Origin: RGIG6919 sp045531905
GTDB lineage: Bacteria; Bacillota; Clostridia; Lachnospirales; Lachnospiraceae
Length of the DNA: 64,000 nucleotides
Direction: 5' to 3'
Assembly (NCBI GenBank): GCA_045531905.1
Contig: JAZSEY010000018.1
Span: 6,981-70,980, forward strand
Part shown: piece by piece, positions 16,712 to 24,447 of the stretch
Position numbering within the stretch: position 1 is the first letter of the stretch
How the letters are laid out: every line of letters starts with the position of its first letter
The notes under the pieces: model-generated
Databases searched by the model: none
What the model was told of the DNA's origin: nothing
The model's input: only the letters and a program-made list of their open reading frames with translations
Made by a program: the position numbers and the translations under genes

Positions 16712-17758
16712 TTACATTTGGCTATTGAACTCTTTCACATTAGAACAATATCTAAGTGCGGTTTCCATAGAGATTCTTCTCTCTCTTACCAGTCGCTTCA
16801 AATCTGCATTTAATGTATGCATTCCCAACGCACTACCACTCTGGATAGAACCGGTAATCTGATGAGTCTTGCACTCACGAATCTGATTTGCAATCGCTTC
16901 GTTATTTACCAATACTTCTGTAGCAATGGTTCTACCTGAATTATCCTCTAATGGTACTAATACCTGAGTTACAACACCCTTTAATACATTTGCAAGCTGT
17001 GTTCTTGCCTGTGCCTGACCATGTGGAGGGAATACATCGATAATTCTTTCTACGGTCTGAGCAGCGCTGGTTGTATGTAAGGTTGAAAGCACCAAGTGAC
17101 CAGTCTCTGCCGCAGTAATCGCAGCCTTAATTGTCTCGTAATCTCTCATTTCACCTACAAGGATGATATCAGGGTCTTCACGAAGGGCTGAGTGAAGGGC
17201 TGTTGCGAAATCTGCTACGTCCTTGCCAATCTCACGCTGATGAATCATGGATTTCGCATGATAGTATACGTACTCGATTGGATCTTCAATTGTAATAACA
17301 TGCTTTGGATGCTTCTTGTTAATATAATCAACCATAGAAGCAAGCGTTGTTGTCTTACCACTACCGGTAGGACCTGTAACCAAAACCAAACCTCTTGGCT
17401 CATCTGCCCATTTTCTAACTGGAATTGGAATCTCCAATTCATCAAAGGTTGGAATCGTGTTGTTCAAAATACGATAAGTAGCGGCGAGATTATTTCTCTG
17501 ATGATAAATGTTAGCACGAAGTCTGCTACCATCCGGCATCATGATTGCAAAGTCTAAATCTTCACCACCTAATACTTTTTCTCTCTGTACCTCAGTTAAT
17601 TTGTCAAGGATTAACTCCTTGGATTCCTCTGCGGTTGGAACCGGCTCTAACATAACCAACTTACCATTGATACGGACTGCAATCGCTGTACCTACGGTAA
17701 TATGCACGTCGGAGCACTCTTTCTCCTTCGCATAACTAATTAACTCCTCAAAATTCAT
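16712..17758 (-). CDS. pilT: PilT-family pilus retraction ATPase
   Basis: A 348-residue hexameric ATPase of the type IV pilus/type II secretion family. Walker A GPTGSGKTTT is at residues 129-138, the Asp box TIEDPIE at 157-163, Walker B IILVGEMRD at 198-206 and the His box around GHLVLSTLHTT at 220-230; the C-terminal part keeps the normal length. Family knowledge suggests it drives pilus disassembly and twitching or DNA uptake. No pilin, PilB, PilC or prepilin peptidase gene is in the window, so its partner genes are elsewhere. It is the last gene of the signalling operon, 30 bases after the GGDEF gene, with GGGAGGG upstream. Confidence 0.93.
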   Translation of the reverse strand: MNFEELISYAKEKECSDVHITVGTAIAVRINGKLVMLEPVPTAEESKELILDKLTEVQREKVLGGEDLDFAIMMPDGSRLRANIYHQRNNLAATYRILNNTIPTFDELEIPIPVRKWADEPRGLVLVTGPTGSGKTTTLASMVDYINKKHPKHVITIEDPIEYVYYHAKSMIHQREIGKDVADFATALHSALREDPDIILVGEMRDYETIKAAITAAETGHLVLSTLHTTSAAQTVERIIDVFPPHGQAQARTQLANVLKGVVTQVLVPLEDNSGRTIATEVLVNNEAIANQIRECKTHQITGSIQSGSALGMHTLNADLKRLVRERRISMETALRYCSNVKEFNSQM

Positions 17759-17788
17759 AAATTTTTCCCTCCCATATTGTTTTTATTG

Positions 17789-19084
17789 TTAGCGAATCTC
17801 TTCGCCTGGTTTTTTCTTTTTCTTTTTGTCCTCATACATTAACTCATCTGCTTCCTTTAACAATGCAGGCAAGTTGTATTCTTTTTCTCCATATACAACA
17901 CCAACCGCGATGACGCAATCGATACCATCCTCTAAGGTATTGAGTCTTGCAAGTTCCTTCTCCCAACGTTCCTTCAAGGTGTCTACCTCTTCCTTTGTCA
18001 CGTTGCAGGCAACCATCAAGAATTCATCTCCACCCATTCGATAGCCATGTACCGCATTGGTTGTTACCTTACGAATACTGTTTGCTGCTTTAATCAGAAG
18101 CTTGTCGCCAGCTTCATGACCATATGTATCGTTCATCACCTTCAAATTATTCACATCAAAGTTGAAGATAGCGATAGAGTCCATATTGTCATACTCTTCA
18201 TCCAACATTGTTAAATACTTACCCTTGTTGTATAAGCCTGTCAAATGATCATGCTCACTGTCATAAATGAGTTTTTCACGCATAATGCCATTCTCCAAGT
18301 ATAACTGAATCACGCTTAACAATGCAGCTTCATTCATAGAAGCCTCATCCATATTAGGCCATACAGACAAATACAAAGCATACTTCTGCCCTGAAACAGC
18401 ACCATTCAAAAGCATTCTTAAACTACTGTCCTCACCACTACCGGTTAAAACCAGCACATCCTTAACCTTTTCTGCGAAGTCGTTAATGCTGATGTTCTCT
18501 CCTGCCGGCATAGAAAACACCTTAGCCACCTCAGCATCCAACTCAATACGGTCATTACTATATGTCTTACCCATCTTATTGTAGGTAATCACATCTATAT
18601 TGCCTTCTCTCTGTACCATAAAATATGCTTTGCTGATAGAAAAATAATCTGTTAACATTGGAAGCAACTCAAAATATGTACTGGAAAGCTTCTTTAATAC
18701 TGCTGTTTGGAAGCCGGAAAGCTTCTTAAAAAATGACATATACTTTGTGATATCACGATTGAGCCCCATATATTCAGTAATATCTGTCATCTTATGAATC
18801 TGATATTGCTTTCCCTCTTTTTCAAATAAACCAGACTCAATCTTATAATACTTCTTAGTATCTGTATCAATACTTTCCCATTCTGTATGCGCATCTGCAG
18901 AAAGTTTCGGACAATCACCAAGCCACATCAGCACATCATCACCATAGGAGCCTACAATACTGTCACCATACTTTTTCTGAAAAAAAGTGTCTGCATATAC
19001 AATCTCACTGGAATTTGCAGCCAAAATGATAATGCCACCAATCTGGTCCGACACAAATTTTACGATTTCTTCTTGATAACTCAT
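17789..19084 (-). CDS. Diguanylate cyclase (GGDEF) with PAS-like sensor
   Basis: A 431-residue soluble protein. The N-terminal 110 residues look PAS-like (IGGIIILAANSSEIVYADTFFQKKYGD), a middle region of about 150 residues is unassigned, and the C-terminal GGDEF domain starts near DHLTGLYNKGKYL. The active-site motif GGDEF is intact at residues 351-355, so c-di-GMP synthesis from two GTP is expected. The RxxD product-inhibition site that usually precedes the motif is absent (VHGYRM instead), so feedback inhibition at this site is unlikely. GGGAGGG precedes the ATG. It lies between STAS and pilT; c-di-GMP commonly controls pilus activity. Confidence 0.88.
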   Translation of the reverse strand: MSYQEEIVKFVSDQIGGIIILAANSSEIVYADTFFQKKYGDSIVGSYGDDVLMWLGDCPKLSADAHTEWESIDTDTKKYYKIESGLFEKEGKQYQIHKMTDITEYMGLNRDITKYMSFFKKLSGFQTAVLKKLSSTYFELLPMLTDYFSISKAYFMVQREGNIDVITYNKMGKTYSNDRIELDAEVAKVFSMPAGENISINDFAEKVKDVLVLTGSGEDSSLRMLLNGAVSGQKYALYLSVWPNMDEASMNEAALLSVIQLYLENGIMREKLIYDSEHDHLTGLYNKGKYLTMLDEEYDNMDSIAIFNFDVNNLKVMNDTYGHEAGDKLLIKAANSIRKVTTNAVHGYRMGGDEFLMVACNVTKEEVDTLKERWEKELARLNTLEDGIDCVIAVGVVYGEKEYNLPALLKEADELMYEDKKKKKKPGEEIR

Positions 19085-19120
19085 AAACGCCCTCCCTTGT
19101 TCCAGCCATTCAGCCTATAT

Positions 19121-19423
19121 TTATTCAAATGTCAAAATATCGGAGAAGCCTGTCATCTCAAATACTTCCATAACATCTCCAATCACATTCTTTACTACCA
19201 TACTGCCCTGCATGCTGTTCATCTTCTTCTGTGCCTGTAAAATCACACGAAGACCTGAACTGGCAATATATGGACAATCTGCCAAATCAAGCTCAAACTC
19301 TTTCACATCTTCAGTCAGTACTGCATTCATCTCATCACCTAAACTCTGAGCAGCCACAGTATCCATACGTCCTGACACTGCCATTACCAACTTTACGCCG
19401 TCCTTCGTTACCTTTGTTTCCAT
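19121..19423 (-). CDS. STAS-domain anti-sigma-factor antagonist
   Basis: A 100-residue single-domain protein of the SpoIIAA/RsbV type. The phosphorylation motif is ASSGLR with Ser55 and Ser56; Ser56 matches the residue phosphorylated in SpoIIAA. In partner switching the unphosphorylated form binds and sequesters the HATPase kinase, here most probably the adjacent RsbW-like gene; the PP2C at 29143-30321 would dephosphorylate it. GGGAGG lies 8 bases before ATG. No sigma factor gene is next to it, so the downstream target may be a different protein such as the GGDEF enzyme. Confidence 0.9.
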   Translation of the reverse strand: METKVTKDGVKLVMAVSGRMDTVAAQSLGDEMNAVLTEDVKEFELDLADCPYIASSGLRVILQAQKKMNSMQGSMVVKNVIGDVMEVFEMTGFSDILTFE

Positions 19424-19471
19424 AACAAAATACCTCCCTTTTATTATAAAACTGCTTTGATTTTATCACAT

Positions 19472-19897
19472 TTACCAACTCTTTACTATCTTTAATTGAT
19501 TTTCACCATTGTTAAATTCATAACTTACCTGATCCATACTTTTCTTTACCATGTAAATTCCAAGACCACCAATCTCTCTATCCTCTGCAGACAACGTCAC
19601 ATCCGGATCTTCCTTTTCCAATGGATTAAATGGCGTTCCCTTGTCACAAAGCAACAGTTGCATGGTTCCATTTTCATTTTCATAATCAATCTGCAAATCT
19701 ATTCTACAGGTTCCAACCCCTGTGGTATATGCATAACTTGCTATATTTACGAATATTTCTTCTAAGGCAAGCGTAATTTGCATAACAACCTTCATAGGAC
19801 ATTCGCACATTTCCAGATTCTCTTCTACAAATCCCTGAACTACAGTCAAATGATCCAACGTTGCCACAACCTCTAGCTGCTTTTGTAGTTTTGCCAT
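19472..19897 (-). CDS. RsbW-like serine kinase / anti-sigma factor
   Basis: A 141-residue GHKL ATPase. The N box (ALEEIFVNIASYAY), G1 box (LLLCDKGTPFNPL) and G2 box (GGLGIYMVKKSMD) are all present, as in RsbW and SpoIIAB. It is expected to phosphorylate the STAS protein encoded immediately downstream and to hold a second partner inactive. Start choice: a GTG at 19903 abuts GGAGGAG directly, while ATG 19897 stands 5 bases after it, so the ATG is used. It lies 48 bases before the STAS gene. Confidence 0.88.
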   Translation of the reverse strand: MAKLQKQLEVVATLDHLTVVQGFVEENLEMCECPMKVVMQITLALEEIFVNIASYAYTTGVGTCRIDLQIDYENENGTMQLLLCDKGTPFNPLEKEDPDVTLSAEDREIGGLGIYMVKKSMDQVSYEFNNGENQLKIVKSW

Positions 19898-19912
19898 ACA
19901 CACTCCTCCATT

Positions 19913-20689
19913 CTATAGCGCCTGCAATGCCTGAAGCGACTGCTCTATCGCCTCAACCCCTTTTACCTCGATTAACACCGAAGCCTTCGACATATACTCC
20001 TGGTATAGTCTCTTAAAATGCTGCCAGTCTATGCGTCCAGCTCCCACAGGTAAATGCAAATCTGACACAAAATCATTATCATTGATATGCACATGCTTAA
20101 TATATGGTGACAAAGCCTTTACCCATTCATCAATCCGCTCCGGATTACCAAATACATGGGCATGAGCATAATCAAAGCACACGCCAAAACGAGGCTCATC
20201 CCTCATCTGCTCACCCAGTTTTGCAAGTAACTGCCAATCTGAGTCAAACATGTTTTCCATGTAAATCATCAAACCTGGATATCTCTCAAGTTTTTCCTTC
20301 CAATAAGCAGCATTTTTCGCCACCCAACCTTCACGATATGCGTCCTGCAAAAAATTCGCCACATAATTGGTATGGAAAACAACACCCTTCACACCAAGCT
20401 TAGATGCGATTTTGAGACTTTGCTCCACACGCAGATCTGACACATCCCGTATACGGGCATCATCAGAAAAAATGGTAACATCCAAAAATGCACCGTGCAT
20501 GGTACACCATGACGGCAACTCCTGCTTTCCATATCCTTCTATTTTCTGTTGGCATTTTTCATCATCATCCAGAACATTTGGCAAAAAGAAATCATTATAC
20601 TCAAATCCACAATCATACTGTTTTGCCAGTTTCATATAACGATCCAAATCATCATATTCCGGTATGATTAACAGTTTTTCTATTTTCAT
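19913..20689 (-). CDS. TIM-barrel sugar-phosphate isomerase/epimerase family protein
   Basis: A 258-residue protein of the xylose isomerase-like/AP-endonuclease-2 barrel family. Metal-ligand candidates occur in the expected order: Glu in MIYMENMFD, Asp and His in CFDYAHAHVFG, His in HVHINDND, and Glu in SVLIEVKG at the C-terminus. The substrate is not identifiable. The ATG overlaps the cyclase stop codon as ATGA, so the two are translationally coupled. An enzyme of small-molecule metabolism inside a signalling operon is odd; it might process a signal molecule or simply have been kept there. Confidence 0.78.
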   Translation of the reverse strand: MKIEKLLIIPEYDDLDRYMKLAKQYDCGFEYNDFFLPNVLDDDEKCQQKIEGYGKQELPSWCTMHGAFLDVTIFSDDARIRDVSDLRVEQSLKIASKLGVKGVVFHTNYVANFLQDAYREGWVAKNAAYWKEKLERYPGLMIYMENMFDSDWQLLAKLGEQMRDEPRFGVCFDYAHAHVFGNPERIDEWVKALSPYIKHVHINDNDFVSDLHLPVGAGRIDWQHFKRLYQEYMSKASVLIEVKGVEAIEQSLQALQAL

Positions 20690-22482
20690 GCGTCCCCTCT
20701 TTTCACGTCAGTTACAGAATATACAAACACGCCTTTTGACTTACCCTTTAGTGGAATTTCTCCAACTTCTTCTACTTCCACTCTATCCTTGATACGCTCG
20801 TAAAGCACATCACTGATTAACACCTGTCCCTTCTTCGCATTGGACTCTAAACGGGCAGCGGTATTGACTGTATCACCAATGGCGGTATAGTCCATTCTAA
20901 ATTCGCAGCCTACATTTCCTACGACTGCAGGTCCACAGTTTACACCCACACCAAATCCAACTGTTCTGCCATATTCCTTCATCAGTTTTTCTTCCAATGC
21001 CGCTCCGGCAGACACAATATCCATGGCAGCACACACGGCATGGAATTCATAGTCCGCCAAATCAAATGGAGAATTAAACACCGCCATCGTTGCATCGCCT
21101 ACGAATTTATCAAGGGTACCTTTATTTTTAAAGATTGCCTGTGTAGTCAGGTTCAAATACTGATTTAAGATTTCTACCACCTGCTCAGGCTCTAAGATTT
21201 CCGACATGGTTGTAAATCCACGAATATCCACAAACAAAACTGCAATATCTCTATTTTCACCACTGAGTGTAATCTGGAAATCACCTTTTTTAGAAATTTC
21301 TTCGACAATCTCTGGAGCTACATATTTCTTAAAAGCATGCAACACTTTATTTCGCTTAATGCGTTCTAAAATATAACCAATCGCAAGAGAATACACATAG
21401 GCTACAGCTAACACCAATGGCATATACAAAAGGCTGATTGCCTGGCCGTTGTTATTTAACATACTACCAACAACAAGCTCTAACGCCACTGCCACAACCA
21501 ACACAATGGTGGATAACCAGATTTTGTTTCGCTTGAAAATCAAATGACAAAGGGCTCCAAGCAAGCCCAATACCAAACCTGCAAGATAAGGATTGCCATT
21601 GATAGAAAAGCGATTTTGCATAAATGCCTGTACAATATTGGCGTGAATTTCCACTCCGTACATTTGCTTGGAATCGCCATTTGGCACGTTAAAACTATCC
21701 TGCATGCCACTGGCATAAGCACCTACCAAAACAATGCTACCCTCAAATGCGCGACTGTCAATCTTTCCATTTAACACATCCACAAAAGAAAGGTATTCAT
21801 AATCTCCAGGTTTTCCCGAATAATTGATTAAGGTTTTACCGTATTTATCTGTGACAATTTCATTTGGTGTAATTCCCTGACGTTCACAGTACGCCTCATA
21901 TATCACTTTGGAAAACACATCATATTGCACACCATTATAGTTTTCCTGTGCCTGAATACGGCGAACAACGCTATCGGAATCCTGTGCCACATTTGCATAT
22001 CCCTGTCTTGTCGCCTGCTGTAATGCTTCATATGGTGCAGCCAGCGATTCTACCGGGTAATACATCATGCCATTTTCATCGTACTCCGCCTTTTCACTAT
22101 ACAAAAACTGCTGTACCGTAATGACATTTCCCGCAGTTTTTGCTGCCTCTGCAAAAGCAATATCACCAACTTCTTCCACCGTTCCAGAAAACAAAATATC
22201 GAATGCTATGATTTCCGGACCAACACCGTCCTTATTTAGCTGTGCAATTAAATCCGCATAATTTTGTCTGGACCATGTATTGATGGGACCTAATTCTTCC
22301 AATGTTCTATCATCCACACCGATAATCTTAATCCGACTATCAATTCCTCTTGGTATCTGATACAACGCATCCTTTAACATATAATCCACAGAGGAAAACA
22401 AATTGATTACTGTTAATAAAAAGATAAGGAGACCAACCAATGTAGCTTCTACCAAATCTCTTGATATCTTTTTTCTATCCAT
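20686..22482 (-). CDS. CHASE2-domain class III adenylate/guanylate cyclase
   Basis: 598 residues. Membrane segment 1 lies at about residues 14-32, a CHASE2 sensor domain outside the membrane at about 35-295 (IIGVDDRTLEELG...AFDILFS), then three membrane segments between about 300 and 372. The cyclase domain follows from about 410. Both metal-binding Asp residues are visible (LFVDIRGF and FVGDATMAVF), and the transition-state region DYTAIGDTVNTAARLES is intact, which favours an active enzyme; the substrate residues Lys (LDKFVGD) and Thr/Asp (YTAIGD) suit ATP more than GTP. The product could feed the cNMP-binding PP2C encoded in the same operon. Confidence 0.9.
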   Translation of the reverse strand: MDRKKISRDLVEATLVGLLIFLLTVINLFSSVDYMLKDALYQIPRGIDSRIKIIGVDDRTLEELGPINTWSRQNYADLIAQLNKDGVGPEIIAFDILFSGTVEEVGDIAFAEAAKTAGNVITVQQFLYSEKAEYDENGMMYYPVESLAAPYEALQQATRQGYANVAQDSDSVVRRIQAQENYNGVQYDVFSKVIYEAYCERQGITPNEIVTDKYGKTLINYSGKPGDYEYLSFVDVLNGKIDSRAFEGSIVLVGAYASGMQDSFNVPNGDSKQMYGVEIHANIVQAFMQNRFSINGNPYLAGLVLGLLGALCHLIFKRNKIWLSTIVLVVAVALELVVGSMLNNNGQAISLLYMPLVLAVAYVYSLAIGYILERIKRNKVLHAFKKYVAPEIVEEISKKGDFQITLSGENRDIAVLFVDIRGFTTMSEILEPEQVVEILNQYLNLTTQAIFKNKGTLDKFVGDATMAVFNSPFDLADYEFHAVCAAMDIVSAGAALEEKLMKEYGRTVGFGVGVNCGPAVVGNVGCEFRMDYTAIGDTVNTAARLESNAKKGQVLISDVLYERIKDRVEVEEVGEIPLKGKSKGVFVYSVTDVKRGDA

Positions 22483-22511
22483 TCTTTGACCTCCAAATCC
22501 GACACAATCTT

Positions 22512-24419
22512 TTAATTCAATGTACTATGAATAATTTCTTTTAACGCAAGCGGTAAAAATGGCTTGGTCAAATAATCGTCTACACTATACTGAGCAGCCT
22601 TCTCTAAGGTATCCAATGTTCTGTCCCCAGTCATCAGTACAATCGGCATAGTATATTTTTCTCTGATTAAGGAAATGGTTTCGAAACCATCCATCTCAGG
22701 CATGACAAGATCCAAAAGAATCATGTCGATTTCTTTTTCTTCCAAGATTTCCAAAGCTTCCTTACCACTATTAGCTCCAAACACTTCATACATAGGTGAA
22801 TCCTTTAAAATGATATCCACCATCTTGATGTTCATTGGTTCATCATCCACCACCAAAATGTTCTTTTGAAGCGATTTGCTTTCCTTCATCTTATATTCTT
22901 TATCTTCTTCCATCATTTTTAACATAATATCTGCGATTTCCGGATCGAATTGAGTTCCTTTTCCCTTTTCAATCTCTTCTCGTATGACATCCTGTGGAAG
23001 ATATTTACGATAGCTTCGATTACTTGCCATGGCATCATAAGCATCTGCTACACCAATAATTCTTGCAATTTCAGGAATATTCTCCCCCTTTAAACCATTC
23101 GGATACCCTTTTCCATCATATCTCTCATGGTGGAATTTTGCACCATTTCTTACCTGTGTATCATCGAATACGTCCTTTAAAATATGGTAACTGGTTACTG
23201 GGTGAATCTTAATCTTTTCATATTCTTCATCTGTCAATTTTCCAGCTTTGTTAATTACTTCTGCAGGAATACGAATCTTACCTACATCGTGTAATAAGCC
23301 GGCATAATATATGTTTTCCTGTTCTTTCTCTGTCTTGTTCATGCGTTTTGCAATTTCTTTAGAATACTCTGCCACACGAAGTGAATGACCGTTTGTATAT
23401 CTGTCCTTTGCGTCGATGGTCTTAACCAAAGCACGGATAATCTTTCGGTTCATGTCCTCAACCTTTTCCGCACTTTCTTTCTCCAAACGCATGGACTGAT
23501 TTGTCTTTGCAAATGCCAAGGCAAAGAACAGAATAATCAAAATAGAAATGCCGATGGAAACAACAATGTTACGATACAAAATCTTGTTTGCTTCCTGGAA
23601 CAACTGACTCTCATCCACAAGGATAATCACATTCCAACTATCCATGATAGCATCGGAAAATGCTATGTACAATGTACCATCTATATTGATTTCAAAACAC
23701 TGGTCTGTTCCCGCGATTGCCTTAGATACCAAATCATGCATCTTAGAATCGCCTTCCAAATACTGTTTTCCTTTTTCGTTGCTATCATGATGTGCCACTA
23801 CCATTCCATTGCCATCTGCAACAAATCCATAACCCATTCCATAGATGGAAATACCTTCTGTCATCTCCTGAATAAAATCCATTTTAATATCTATGGAAAT
23901 GATACTCTTACCGTCTGAAAGCATCTTACTAAACGAAATCATAATGTCACCGGTTTGTGCGTCCAAATATGGTGAAACCAATGCCATTTCTCCATTTGCA
24001 GCAACTGCATCGCGATACCAAACTCGCGTTGTCGGATCATAGTCTGCATCCGGCACCCATCCGGCACCATCAATATATACACCATTAAACACACCGTACA
24101 TTCCGGTAAAATTCTCGTCGATTTCTCTGGCATATTTATCTGACTCATATACCAGAAATGCTTCTATCTCTTCAGAAGTTGCGTTATTTTCCATCATATA
24201 TTCTATAGACGCGGCGGTGGTTCTAACAACCTCCATTCTTCTGACGATATAACTTTCCAGCTGCTCCTTATTGTGCGCTAAACTACTGATTCCCAGATTT
24301 TCTGTACTTTCTCTTAGACTGTTTTTGTAACTAACATGATTGTAATACACCATGATAAACAACGCTATTATCGTACATATAATCATAAGAATATACCATT
24401 TTCGATTCAGTGTCTTCAT
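22512..24419 (-). CDS. Membrane Cache-HD-GYP-REC c-di-GMP phosphodiesterase
   Basis: 635 residues. Membrane segments at about 8-27 and 278-298 enclose an outer dCache-type sensor domain. The HD-GYP domain follows: GHSLRVAEYSK, LLHDVGKI (the HD), HHERYDGKGYPNGLKG (the GYP motif) and VADAYDAMASNRSYR. A response-regulator receiver domain makes up the C-terminal 120 residues, with acceptor Asp570 in LLDLVMPEMDG and Lys in YLTKPF. The HD-GYP residues are all intact, so hydrolysis of c-di-GMP is expected. A receiver at the C-terminus of a membrane-bound HD-GYP protein is uncommon; the hybrid kinase next door is the obvious phosphodonor. Confidence 0.9.
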   Translation of the reverse strand: MKTLNRKWYILMIICTIIALFIMVYYNHVSYKNSLRESTENLGISSLAHNKEQLESYIVRRMEVVRTTAASIEYMMENNATSEEIEAFLVYESDKYAREIDENFTGMYGVFNGVYIDGAGWVPDADYDPTTRVWYRDAVAANGEMALVSPYLDAQTGDIMISFSKMLSDGKSIISIDIKMDFIQEMTEGISIYGMGYGFVADGNGMVVAHHDSNEKGKQYLEGDSKMHDLVSKAIAGTDQCFEINIDGTLYIAFSDAIMDSWNVIILVDESQLFQEANKILYRNIVVSIGISILIILFFALAFAKTNQSMRLEKESAEKVEDMNRKIIRALVKTIDAKDRYTNGHSLRVAEYSKEIAKRMNKTEKEQENIYYAGLLHDVGKIRIPAEVINKAGKLTDEEYEKIKIHPVTSYHILKDVFDDTQVRNGAKFHHERYDGKGYPNGLKGENIPEIARIIGVADAYDAMASNRSYRKYLPQDVIREEIEKGKGTQFDPEIADIMLKMMEEDKEYKMKESKSLQKNILVVDDEPMNIKMVDIILKDSPMYEVFGANSGKEALEILEEKEIDMILLDLVMPEMDGFETISLIREKYTMPIVLMTGDRTLDTLEKAAQYSVDDYLTKPFLPLALKEIIHSTLN

Positions 24420-24447
24420 ACAAACTCTCCTTCACATTACACTAAAA

